Part shown: one piece after another, positions 14,170-23,600 of the stretch
Numbering within the stretch: position 1 is the first letter of the stretch
Layout: every line of letters starts with the position of its first letter
IMG/VR virus record: IMGVR_UViG_3300030090_005888
Span: 17,827 to 47,330 of that record
Length of the DNA stretch: 29,504 nt
Source of the DNA: a virus
Direction: 5' to 3' (one strand)
Made by a program: the position numbers and the translations under genes
Notes under the pieces: generated by a model
What the model was told of the DNA's origin: nothing
The model's input: only the letters and a program-made list of their open reading frames with translations
The model's database searches: none

Positions 14170-17100
14170 CGAATCTCCTGACTGATCGGGCCATAGTCCT
14201 TAGCCCACAGGCGATTATAGATCGCCAAGAAATCCGGGTCGATGTTGACATAGAAGAGAGCGGCGTTCCGAACCGCCTCATGATGTGCGGGCGGCGCAAA
14301 GTCCACATCCGACAAAGAGCCCGGGGCATACTCGCCCACCCGCCTGCGTTCCTCAGCCAACCACCCCACGAACGGGACAACCGTCGCCTCATCAAGAGGA
14401 GTCGGAAACTCCAACCGCACCCTCAGTTCATTGTCATTCGCCGCCGAATACACCATGTCGGCCCCCCAGGACGGGTACTTGTCCAACAGTTCGGCTTTCT
14501 TGCCGTCCAACCAGTCTCTCAAATCTATGAAATACTGGTTACTTGTCCTATAGATAGCGGAGAAGGGCAGACCCAATTCATGGAGTTCGTCCCTGGCCCA
14601 GTTCCTGGCCGTCGTCCACTCGTCCCAAGCCCGCTCGTTCTGCGTCCGCTTCGACACATGGTGAGGACTAACGACCACCTCCGACTGCTCTATCACATCC
14701 CCCAACAGGTGCTGGAAATCGGCCCACAACGGGAACATCCGCCGCACACTGTCCCTGAGAACATTCGCATCCTCAGCGTCCTTGATGCTGACGGCGTTAG
14801 GCATCAACGCCGCCATCACCGGACTGTTCATCATGGTGTTCCTTGTCTCGTCAGAAGTAAACAACCCCGTGAGGCCCGCAGCGGCCTTCTCCGCTGTCTG
14901 GCCGACAGGCGAATGCCACAGGCCCCGTATCGCCGGAGCGTTCGGGCCACCGAACTCGCCAAGAGACAGGCCGTAAGCGAACAAGTTCCCCCGACGCAAC
15001 TTCCCCAGGATCGGAAGGTATGCCTCGTACTTCTCGTCCAGGTCGTACTTCTCGCTGACCAACTCGTACCCCTTCATCATGTCGTGCAGGATCACCGCAC
15101 GGCTGTAGTCCTCCGTCAGGTACTTGGCGAAATGGCCCACCGTCTTCTTCATGAATGAGAACGGGAAGAACACCATGTTGACCGACTGTTCCGCTGCGGA
15201 ACGCCCCGTCAACCCGTAGGTGTAGATGCCACGCACAGCGTCGTAGGCGTCGTCCGGGCTGACGCCCGCCTGCAACAGTTGGCCGTAAGACGAGGCCATC
15301 CACGACTGCGGAGAGAAACCCATGATGCCCACAGAGGTGAACCATTTGCTCATGTTCTCAATGTTTTCCCAGTCGAAATCTCCCCGGGACTTGCCCTGAT
15401 CCATGAACGACGACCGGACTCTTGACCATTCCGTGTCAGCGGCTCTCTTCGCCGCATCTGCATCCATCCCCCGGGTCTCCCGGAACCCCTTCGCCAAAGC
15501 CCTTCGGAACGCTGACGGCGACTGGTTCAACCGCATCCCCTTGGCGACATCGGTGCCGACCACCTGCGACAAGGTCATCGCCTCTGCGTAACGGCTCATA
15601 TCAAAGATCGGTGACAGCGAGAACCTGAAGTAGTCCCGCATGTTCACGAAGGCGTCCCCCATGTACGAATACCTCTGCCAGTCGGTGTGGCTGAACAAGG
15701 CCTCCGGGTTCCTGAACGGCAACGCCTCCCACGCTTTGCCCTTTGCGAAAGAACCCAGGCCCGCACCGATGCCCGCACCCACAAGGGCCCCCTTGACTCC
15801 TCTTTCCAGGCCGCCTTCTTCCCCCACGCCATGGAGACTGCCGACACCGGCACCCAAAGCGCCCGTGACTATGGGTGCCGTGCCACCGCCGAAGAACGCT
15901 GGCTTGTCTTGTAGCGCATCAAGGGAGGCCCGGGTAGCGGCAGGGTCACTGCCAGCCAACCGTGACACTTCTGGCACCTGCTGACCGAACAGTCTCAGCC
16001 TGCGGACCAGGGTCTTTGCGGCTGCGTTACCCATCAAGGCCGCCGGAACGCCCGTTAGGAGGCCATGCTTCGGGTTGAAGTTTTGACCACCAACGTCAAA
16101 GCCCTCAGAACCCGGGTCCATCTGTGATGACACAGCCGTAGCGCCAGCGCCCGCACCGAACGTGCTGCCCCAAGTTATTGCCCGGCCCCCGTAGGTCTGC
16201 GTCCACTTCTTCCGATAGTCGGGGTCCGTAGCAAACCTCCTCGTACTTTCCGGCAGGTTGAGGAAGAAGTGCTTCAACCCGCCTTCCCCGTCGCCCGCAC
16301 GCATGAAGTCGCTCGCCCGATGCTTTCCCAGGACCTGTGCAATATCCAACAGGTTGGACCGGGAACGCAGATGGTCTTCCAAGTGAGCCAGGCCACGGAC
16401 ATAGAGCCCCCCCTCCAACTTCCGGGCCGACTTCAACCCCGCCCAGATGGCCCTGAACTCGTCTTCAGTGAAGCCAAGCCCCATTATCGCTACCTGCATG
16501 TCCCGGTAGTTCAACGTCGCCAGGTCAGGAACCGACATCGGGGTCCGGGAGGAGCGAAGCCTCGTCCCGACCTTGAGGGCCAGACCGCTTTCGATCCCCA
16601 ACTCAATGTCATCCAACGCTTTCTGGCGGCTCTTGTTGATGTCATTCATCAAAGACTGGAGTTGGTTCATAATGTTCTGGATGCCATGGCTGTCGGGCTG
16701 GCCCGTGGCGTACTCAGGACTGATGCCCCTCTTAGAGGTGATGCGGACACCGCCCTCGTATGTCGGCATGACCTGAGGGGCGGCTTCGGCGTGGGTGGCC
16801 AACGCTCCCGCCAGTGTCGCCTTCGTGGTCCTCTGCCGGAGGTGAGACAGCCAGTACGGGTTCTGGCGGCTGAGACCCAACGTCAACTTGCTGTTGAGTT
16901 GCTGCTGATGCAACCCCAGTTCAGGGATCAGGTTCCCCAACTTGCGTGGGTCCGTGAACGACACGCCATGAACAACCTTGTACCCCTTGTCATGCACAGA
17001 CTGGACAAAGGCGGCCCCGCCCGGGATCGGCACCCCTTTGTCGTTGAACTTCAGAGTTTCCGGGTCGATTTCGGCGGCCATCCACTGCGACTCCTTCTGT

Positions 17101-20100
17101 AGCCGCTTCGCATTCTTCCGGGCGTCCTCCACCAGATTGCCGGAGTCGGACACCTCCTTCAGCCCGAACCGGTCCACCCACGCAGGCGAAAGCGCCAGTT
17201 CCCCTAGTTCGGCTTCCAGCGCCTTCTCTAGGCCATGGAGATCCAGCGGACTGCCTTCTTCACCCAGCCGCACCGCCGCTTCAACAAGTTGGCCGAACCT
17301 TGATTCCTGGTCCCCGCCGAAAGCCCGGGTAAGAACCCGCTCGCCAGCGGCCTTCTCCGCCTCTATGGCCTGCCTGATGAACTCACGGGCGGCGGCCCGC
17401 TTCAACTGGCCGCCCCGGGCCGTCCCGGCGACCTGGCCCACGGCCTCCGTCACCTCATCGAACAACCCCATGGACTTGAACCTTTGAACGGCCCGCAACA
17501 TTCCGTACCGGTAGTTGATCTGGCCAATGAACTCAATCGCTTCCTGCTTCGTAACAGTGTCCAAACGGGCCAGGTGATACCGGCCCTTGGACGCATCCAA
17601 AGCCCTCACCAACGGGGCGTACATCCCCTTGTTGATCCACTCTATGTACGAGTAATCTCCCGCCTTCTCACCGAAGAGGTTGCCTGCGTAGGGCCGGGGC
17701 CGGGCCGGGTCGTCCCTAGCGAACGGGAAGAGGTTCATGCGACGCCCCGAATCCGGCGACAACGCCTTCAGATACTGGGCGGAATCCAGGCCCGATGCCG
17801 CAATCTGTTCCCCCAACTCGTCCGCTGCGGCCACATACTCGTTCCAATGAGAGAACCGTTCCAGAACATCGTCCGTCAGGGCCCGTGAAAGAGCAGGAAC
17901 CGTCGGGGTGTACCCCCTGGCCCTGGCCGTTCCCGCCGGGGTGTTGCCCAAGTGAGGTATCTGCCCGTGCAGGCCTGCCGCCAGATTCGGGTCCCCGGAC
18001 TCAAGATTATTTATCAAGTCGCCAATGGTGCCGTCACGTTTGAAATTGTGGTTAGCGACCACACCGGAATAGACAACGTCGTCGGCCACCACGGCTTCCG
18101 GGTCCCACATCCACTTGGCTTTCTGCCGGTCCCACCGTCGGGCCGTTCCGGCCTTGACCTCCCCCCAACTGTATTCCCGGTGCCTGCCCTGGAACCCGGA
18201 CGGCAGGTCGATGCCACGACCAGCAACCTCAGGGCCGAAGAAGTTCCTGACATTGTCCAGGTGCTCCCCGTGGAAAGCAGCGAACTCCTCCAAATCCAAA
18301 TCCAGCACCCTGGCGTTGTCCGCCAACTGCTCCCCGGGCTCCAGCGTCCGCCAAGTGGAATAGTCCCCGGCGTTCGGATCGTCTTCCTTGACCAAACGGA
18401 CGTACCCGTCGCCCACATCTGTCCCCCGGGCCCTCGTCACCGCTTCCGGCTCCAAGAACTTCTCCACCAGCCTCGCTAGTTCATTCACTTCGATGTCGGT
18501 GTCGTCCAAAGCCTTGGCGCCCAACACGACGTTGCTCATCTGCGTCTGGGAAGCGATCTCTCCCAGGTTCTGGTATATATCGTGCGGGTCCAGATACCTG
18601 GTCTGCCCCTCCAGGTAGGCCTTGATCGTGTTGTAGACAGGGTTTCTTTCGTAGTGGCTGCTGACCCCGGCCAGCATGTTTGCCGCCTGGCGGGAAGCGT
18701 GTTCGATGCCGATAGAGAACAGAATGTGGACATAGGCGGCACCGAAATCTGCTTCGTCGCCGTTGAAGAACACTTCCGTCAACGCCTTACCCACGCCCTG
18801 TTCTCTCGCCACCTGCTCGTAGCGGGGCGCCAGGTCCGGGTCGTTCCTGCGGAGATAATCCAAAGTCGACTCGTGGAACGTCGCTATCGCACGGCTCCCC
18901 ATGTGGTTACTGGAGGCCAAACGCTGGCTGACCCCCGGTACGGCCCGCAGGGGGAAACTGGTAACCATCTTTGCGCCACGCATTATCGACTTGATTGTCC
19001 CGGGTTCGTACAGGGTGTACGGGGCGAACATGAGGTCGAACACCAGGTCCCCGGCAATGTTCGACATGCTGGTGGGGTACAGGTACTGGTCCCGGAAGTC
19101 AGCGATAATCCCGACGTTTTCCAGGGAGAACTCGGACCCTCTGCTTTCCTTGTCGCCGGGACGAATCGCTTCGGCAGTTCTCAGACCCAAACCGGTTTTC
19201 CAGACGTTCTGGGCCGTGACCTTTCCGGCCTGAACGGCACGGTAGTTCCGCCAGTTCTGCATCTTCGTCCCCGCCACCAGCGCCTGCTGGCCCAAGGTGC
19301 TGGTCCCTCGGGCAGCGATCCCGGGGACCGCAGCGCCGACAGCGGCAGCGCCCCGGCCCACCGCATTGCTGGTGTACCGACCGCCGATACCGCCCACAAG
19401 GTAGTTGGACAGCCCGGAAGGGCGGCTGAAGTTCGTTAGACGGGTGCCAGCCGCACCGGTCAAACCCCCGACACCTGTCTCAAAGCGGTTCGCCGGGAAC
19501 AGCGCCCTGGACAGCGGACCGACCCCTGGGGCGAACCTGTGCCCTCGCCGGAGCCCTTCCACCGCTGCGGCTGTCCGTCCGCCTTGCACCGCCGCCGCAC
19601 CCATCGTCAAACCCTTGACACTCAGAGAGACATTTATTCCCCCGGCTATAAGCAAGAACCAGTTCAGGGCCGGGATCAGAGCGTCGTCAATCGGGCCGGT
19701 CACGACATCCACAGTGGACTGGACCGTGTCCGTGAAATCGAAATCGTCTTCGTTCCAGATGGCAGAGATATTCCGCCACCAAGTCTTGGCTTTGTCGTCC
19801 CAATCCATGAACTCGTCCGCAATTTGGCCGTAGTCCCAAGCCAGGTCCGCTTCAATAGCGGCCCTCGTCAAACCGGAAGGTGACAGCCAATCGTCAAAAA
19901 TGTTGGTGGCCTGGCTGATGGACAGAGACCCTTCCTCTCCCCCCATGAAGTCCGCCTCCATCTGGTCCCGAACCATGTCATAGTTGATGGAGTTGTATTC
20001 GGGCCTCCACCGGGGGTCATTCAACTCCGCATCATCCATGGTGATGTAACCGCCGTCGATGGCCCGGCGCTTCCAGTCCATCACCATTTCGTTCTTGTCT

Positions 20101-20432
20101 TCGGCCACCTCATGTGGCCTGCCGCCGCCCTGGACCGCACTGATCCACCGGGCAGCGGTCCGGCGGAACGGCTCCTCTTCCCCCACAGGGTCGACCTGGG
20201 CCATGTCCAAACGCCCAGAGTCCACTGCCGCCGGGAGAGACAACCGTGACCGTGGCGGTGCGGCAGTAAGTTCGCTGGCGGCACCGTAAAGCAACGATTC
20301 CAGGTTCGATGACTGCATCCCTGGCAGAGTCGCCAGGTCCAACATCACCTGTTCAGGGAGAGCGGGCAAGCCCCAGGAACTGTCGATATGACGCAGAGTT
20401 GTCAAGTTCCGGTCGATGTCCTGCAAACTCAT
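14166..20432 (-). CDS. Giant internal virion or ejection-like protein
   Basis: This 2088-residue protein is the largest gene here. Glycine- and alanine-rich membrane-compatible segments occur at about residues 251-275 (ALNWFLLIAGGINVSLSV), 355-372, 1417-1436 (AITWGSTFGAGAGATAVSS), 1517-1536 (GTAPIVTGALGAGVGSLHG) and 1547-1563 (KGALVGAGIGAGLGSFAK), the last three with glycine-zipper spacing. Between them lie long helical regions. The C-terminal part has GFSPQSWMASSYGQLLQAG (1705-1723) and NMVFFPFSFMKKTVGHFAKY (1752-1771). Giant size, membrane-active segments and position next to a peptidase and a muramidase gene suggest that it forms part of a DNA-entry channel. No database family is certain. 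It overlaps both neighbours by ATGA. Confidence 0.85.
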   Translation of the reverse strand: MSLQDIDRNLTTLRHIDSSWGLPALPEQVMLDLATLPGMQSSNLESLLYGAASELTAAPPRSRLSLPAAVDSGRLDMAQVDPVGEEEPFRRTAARWISAVQGGGRPHEVAEDKNEMVMDWKRRAIDGGYITMDDAELNDPRWRPEYNSINYDMVRDQMEADFMGGEEGSLSISQATNIFDDWLSPSGLTRAAIEADLAWDYGQIADEFMDWDDKAKTWWRNISAIWNEDDFDFTDTVQSTVDVVTGPIDDALIPALNWFLLIAGGINVSLSVKGLTMGAAAVQGGRTAAAVEGLRRGHRFAPGVGPLSRALFPANRFETGVGGLTGAAGTRLTNFSRPSGLSNYLVGGIGGRYTSNAVGRGAAAVGAAVPGIAARGTSTLGQQALVAGTKMQNWRNYRAVQAGKVTAQNVWKTGLGLRTAEAIRPGDKESRGSEFSLENVGIIADFRDQYLYPTSMSNIAGDLVFDLMFAPYTLYEPGTIKSIMRGAKMVTSFPLRAVPGVSQRLASSNHMGSRAIATFHESTLDYLRRNDPDLAPRYEQVAREQGVGKALTEVFFNGDEADFGAAYVHILFSIGIEHASRQAANMLAGVSSHYERNPVYNTIKAYLEGQTRYLDPHDIYQNLGEIASQTQMSNVVLGAKALDDTDIEVNELARLVEKFLEPEAVTRARGTDVGDGYVRLVKEDDPNAGDYSTWRTLEPGEQLADNARVLDLDLEEFAAFHGEHLDNVRNFFGPEVAGRGIDLPSGFQGRHREYSWGEVKAGTARRWDRQKAKWMWDPEAVVADDVVYSGVVANHNFKRDGTIGDLINNLESGDPNLAAGLHGQIPHLGNTPAGTARARGYTPTVPALSRALTDDVLERFSHWNEYVAAADELGEQIAASGLDSAQYLKALSPDSGRRMNLFPFARDDPARPRPYAGNLFGEKAGDYSYIEWINKGMYAPLVRALDASKGRYHLARLDTVTKQEAIEFIGQINYRYGMLRAVQRFKSMGLFDEVTEAVGQVAGTARGGQLKRAAAREFIRQAIEAEKAAGERVLTRAFGGDQESRFGQLVEAAVRLGEEGSPLDLHGLEKALEAELGELALSPAWVDRFGLKEVSDSGNLVEDARKNAKRLQKESQWMAAEIDPETLKFNDKGVPIPGGAAFVQSVHDKGYKVVHGVSFTDPRKLGNLIPELGLHQQQLNSKLTLGLSRQNPYWLSHLRQRTTKATLAGALATHAEAAPQVMPTYEGGVRITSKRGISPEYATGQPDSHGIQNIMNQLQSLMNDINKSRQKALDDIELGIESGLALKVGTRLRSSRTPMSVPDLATLNYRDMQVAIMGLGFTEDEFRAIWAGLKSARKLEGGLYVRGLAHLEDHLRSRSNLLDIAQVLGKHRASDFMRAGDGEGGLKHFFLNLPESTRRFATDPDYRKKWTQTYGGRAITWGSTFGAGAGATAVSSQMDPGSEGFDVGGQNFNPKHGLLTGVPAALMGNAAAKTLVRRLRLFGQQVPEVSRLAGSDPAATRASLDALQDKPAFFGGGTAPIVTGALGAGVGSLHGVGEEGGLERGVKGALVGAGIGAGLGSFAKGKAWEALPFRNPEALFSHTDWQRYSYMGDAFVNMRDYFRFSLSPIFDMSRYAEAMTLSQVVGTDVAKGMRLNQSPSAFRRALAKGFRETRGMDADAAKRAADTEWSRVRSSFMDQGKSRGDFDWENIENMSKWFTSVGIMGFSPQSWMASSYGQLLQAGVSPDDAYDAVRGIYTYGLTGRSAAEQSVNMVFFPFSFMKKTVGHFAKYLTEDYSRAVILHDMMKGYELVSEKYDLDEKYEAYLPILGKLRRGNLFAYGLSLGEFGGPNAPAIRGLWHSPVGQTAEKAAAGLTGLFTSDETRNTMMNSPVMAALMPNAVSIKDAEDANVLRDSVRRMFPLWADFQHLLGDVIEQSEVVVSPHHVSKRTQNERAWDEWTTARNWARDELHELGLPFSAIYRTSNQYFIDLRDWLDGKKAELLDKYPSWGADMVYSAANDNELRVRLEFPTPLDEATVVPFVGWLAEERRRVGEYAPGSLSDVDFAPPAHHEAVRNAALFYVNIDPDFLAIYNRLWAKDYGPISQEIR

Positions 20433-20689
20433 TCCGCCGGGACCCCCTCACCCCTCTTGAAACCCAAGAAGTCAGACACCATTTCCGGCGTCACATCGTC
20501 GTCGGGTTCAAAGACAACTCCCAGGTCCCCCCTCACTGGCTCAAAATGCATTTCCGCCCCCGAAAAAATCTTGTCCGGGATTCCGTCGGGAAAGGCGGCA
20601 CAGGTCTGCAACCCCTGAGGGTTACCTATACCCGGGCGCCAATGCTTGCATAGACGGCACAGGCCGCCGACATCACCAAATCTAGGCAT
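20429..20689 (-). CDS. Small zinc-ribbon-like protein
   Basis: This 86-residue protein starts MPRFGDVGGLCRLCKHW, with GGAGG nine bases before the ATG. C11 and C14 form a CxxC pair with H16 beside it. C30 and H48 are further candidate ligands in TCAAFPDGIPDKIFSGAEMH. The pattern CxxCxH..., CxAFPxGIPxxIxxGxxxH, P...GDxGxxF is one I recognise from small uncharacterised bacterial and phage proteins, probably zinc-binding. It overlaps the 1925-residue gene by eight bases and the 2088-residue gene by four, so it is co-translated with two giants. A structural, chaperone or stoichiometric role is possible; none is shown. Confidence 0.85.
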   Translation of the reverse strand: MPRFGDVGGLCRLCKHWRPGIGNPQGLQTCAAFPDGIPDKIFSGAEMHFEPVRGDLGVVFEPDDDVTPEMVSDFLGFKRGEGVPAE

Positions 20690-23600
20690 CTGGCAGCGCC
20701 TCCAAGTCCTTCGGGTCCCATTTCACCCTACTCTTCTTCGACCGGCGTCGGCCCAGGGACAGGTGTTCCAGGTGCGGCAAGAGCCCCCCTTCCGGCCCCT
20801 GATGACCTTGTTCCAACACATTCCCCTCAAAGTCGCTCATTGTCCCCGACCAGAAAGGAATAGCACGAAGCCACGGGTCTTCCCCAGGGGCTCTTTGCGA
20901 GTAATGCGGGTCCATGTCTGGGGCAGCGGCGGGTGTTCCGGTCCACAACTCTTGAATTGTCTCGTGAATCGTCCTAATCCCACGGTCGGACTGGTACAGC
21001 AGGTCCCACATCATGTCGGTTATCTCCCTGGCCATCGGAGGGGCGTCACGCCCCAGCACCATCGTCAAGGTGAACGCTTCAGGAATCGTTTCTACCCAGG
21101 TGGCCGACGCATAACGCCCCAACTGCCGCCTCACCTCTCCGGCGCCTCCGTGCCTCGCAATGATCTCGGCCAGTTGCTCCCGGTATATGTGGCCCACTCC
21201 CGTTTCGATGAGGGCGGAATGGACTCCGTGGCCGAACTCGTGGATGGCGACGAAGGTTCCGGCATGGTCACTCACCGCCTGCGACGAGGACAAGCGAGCC
21301 GCAAGACGGTTGCTGTCCTCGGTCGACCACACGAGCCTCACGTACCGCTGGAACGACTCCAGGTCGCCTATGCCCAGAAGGTAATCCGCTGAGATGTGCA
21401 GACCGTTGGCCGGAACAAACTCGCCATGTTCATTTATGAAGGTCCTGTTGGTCCTTGCCTCGCCCCGGTCGGTCAAAGCGTTGAGCCCCTTGGCATACCA
21501 GGGGCTGGAGAAGATCCCGCCTACCTTTGCCCCCGACTTGGCCTCCATGTTGATGGCACCAACCGTTATCGACCCAAAGAGGGCAGCAACGCCGGGGAAC
21601 ATGACACCTCCGTGGCGGTCCCGGAACCATTTGATCCCCGGGAAGTCCCGCACGGGGTTGGCGGGGGCCACGAAACCAGGCCGTTCCGTCAGGGCCCCTA
21701 CCGTCCCCAGGGTATGCATGACCAGGTACCGTTGGGCCTCCATCATGGGCGCCGTGGGGAAGGTGTACCCGGCCAACAGCGGAATCTCCAGGCCCTCAAC
21801 CAGGTGGTTATCCCCGATCCACTCTCTGGCGACTCCTTTGTAAACTTCTTGGAGGGGAGGACTCAACGTGCTTGCCTTGGCCCGGGCTTTGCGTAAGCGG
21901 CCCGTGTGGCCCTCGGCTATTGAAGAAACGGCGTTCACATGCACGGGGAATCCCTCGGCGGGAATCATCCAGTTCTCTACTCCCGTCAGGTCCCCGTCCT
22001 CACGGTACCTTTTGAGAACGGCGCTGGCGGCCTTGAGCCTTTCGTCATGCGACTTCTGTGTTTCGTCCACCGCCGATGTCGTCCTCTTGGCCTCCAACAC
22101 TGGTCGCATAATGGAGATGCGGTTCGCAAGAGAAGTCGCCAACGGATGGTTCTTGAACGCCTTATTTATGGCCCCCTTGGTTGCCCCGTACCTCAGCAGT
22201 AGTTGAACCGCCGCAAACACATCGTTGATCTCGGCGGCGTAGACCGGGTCGTAGAGGCCGGAAGACATATCGAAGACGCTCTCGGTAAGTTTCTTCTTTT
22301 TCTTCTTCTCCCGCTGCTCCTGCAGCCGTTTTTCCTGCTTCCCCATCTCTTCGGACCACTGGCCAGGCGGCCACTTCCCAGGCTCGGGGCGGTGATGCTC
22401 AAAGGCTTCATCAAGGACACTTCGGGTAAGGGGGAAAGGCAACTGGTCGTTTGTGACGCCAGTGACAGCCCCGGTAGAAGACACCTTGAACTGCGCCGCC
22501 CGCTGGAACCCATACATGGGTACAGCGTCACTGTGGCTGAATGCTTCTTCCGACGGCGCCATGAGGACCATCGGCCTCCCGGTTACCGGGTCTTTGGTTA
22601 CAGCCACGACCCGGACAGGTTCCCCGTCCACCTTGGAAGCCAATAGTTTGCCAGGGTTGATCTCTAGGCTCTCCCCGGTACCTATGACCGTGGTTTCTCC
22701 GTCGATAACCGCAATGTTGTCGGCCTTCTGGACGACCGTGGCTTCGTGCCCGACCGACTTGGATGGGAACGCCCCGTGGGTCAAATCCAGTCGCAGCGCT
22801 TCCGAAGTAGGCACCCACACCGTGTAGTAATGCTCGTCTTCCAGCAGGCTTTCCGTGTGCCGTGCCCGCTGGGTCATCCGTTGCTCGCCGTTCGTGTAGG
22901 AGAACTCACCGACCTGGGTCATCGGGTGGCCGGTGCTGCCACCCGTTTCGTCGGCGTAAAGGGCGCCATGGAAGTAGCCCGACAGCCCCAGGGTTGACGG
23001 GTTCCTGTCAAGATTCTCCCAAAGGCCCAGCACCATCGCCGGGTCCGGTACCGACCCCAGTTCGACAACCACCTGGGCTCTGCTGACTTCGCCCGCTTGC
23101 CCTGCCGGGCCGCCTTCGTCCGCTGCATACTCCATGGAGAAGTCCATCGACCCCGGGTCCCCCACCACTTGGAAAGCCACCGTCCCCGGCTTCCCAGCGC
23201 CTATGGAAATGCCGTCAGCGGTGGCAGGGGTGAAAGCCCCGTCGGCGTAATAGCCGTCCTGCGTCCAGAAAGTGTCGACGCCGCCCATGAACTCTGATTC
23301 GGCGGTCAAACCGAACACGACCAACGCCCGCCTGGTTTCTCCCGATTCGATGTCCCTCACATAGGTCTCTATCGGGGAGAAACCGTTGCGCTTCAACCGT
23401 TGAATGACCTTCCGGTTGTCCGCCGGGATCACTGCCCAGTTCAAAGTGTTGAACGGGTTCTCGGAAGCCCGACGGTGCCACCCCTCCGACACATCCGCTT
23501 CCGTAAGTTTTGACGAGGCCCGACGGGCACCAGCGGAATAGGTCACCGGGATCACCTGGAAAGATCCGTTGTCGCCCTTGGCTACATCCAGCGGGAACCT

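Noticed and set aside
14280-15158. Plus-strand reading frame of 292 codons
   Set aside because: It is antisense to the C-terminal part of the 2088-residue gene and shows only low-complexity Arg/Pro/His content.
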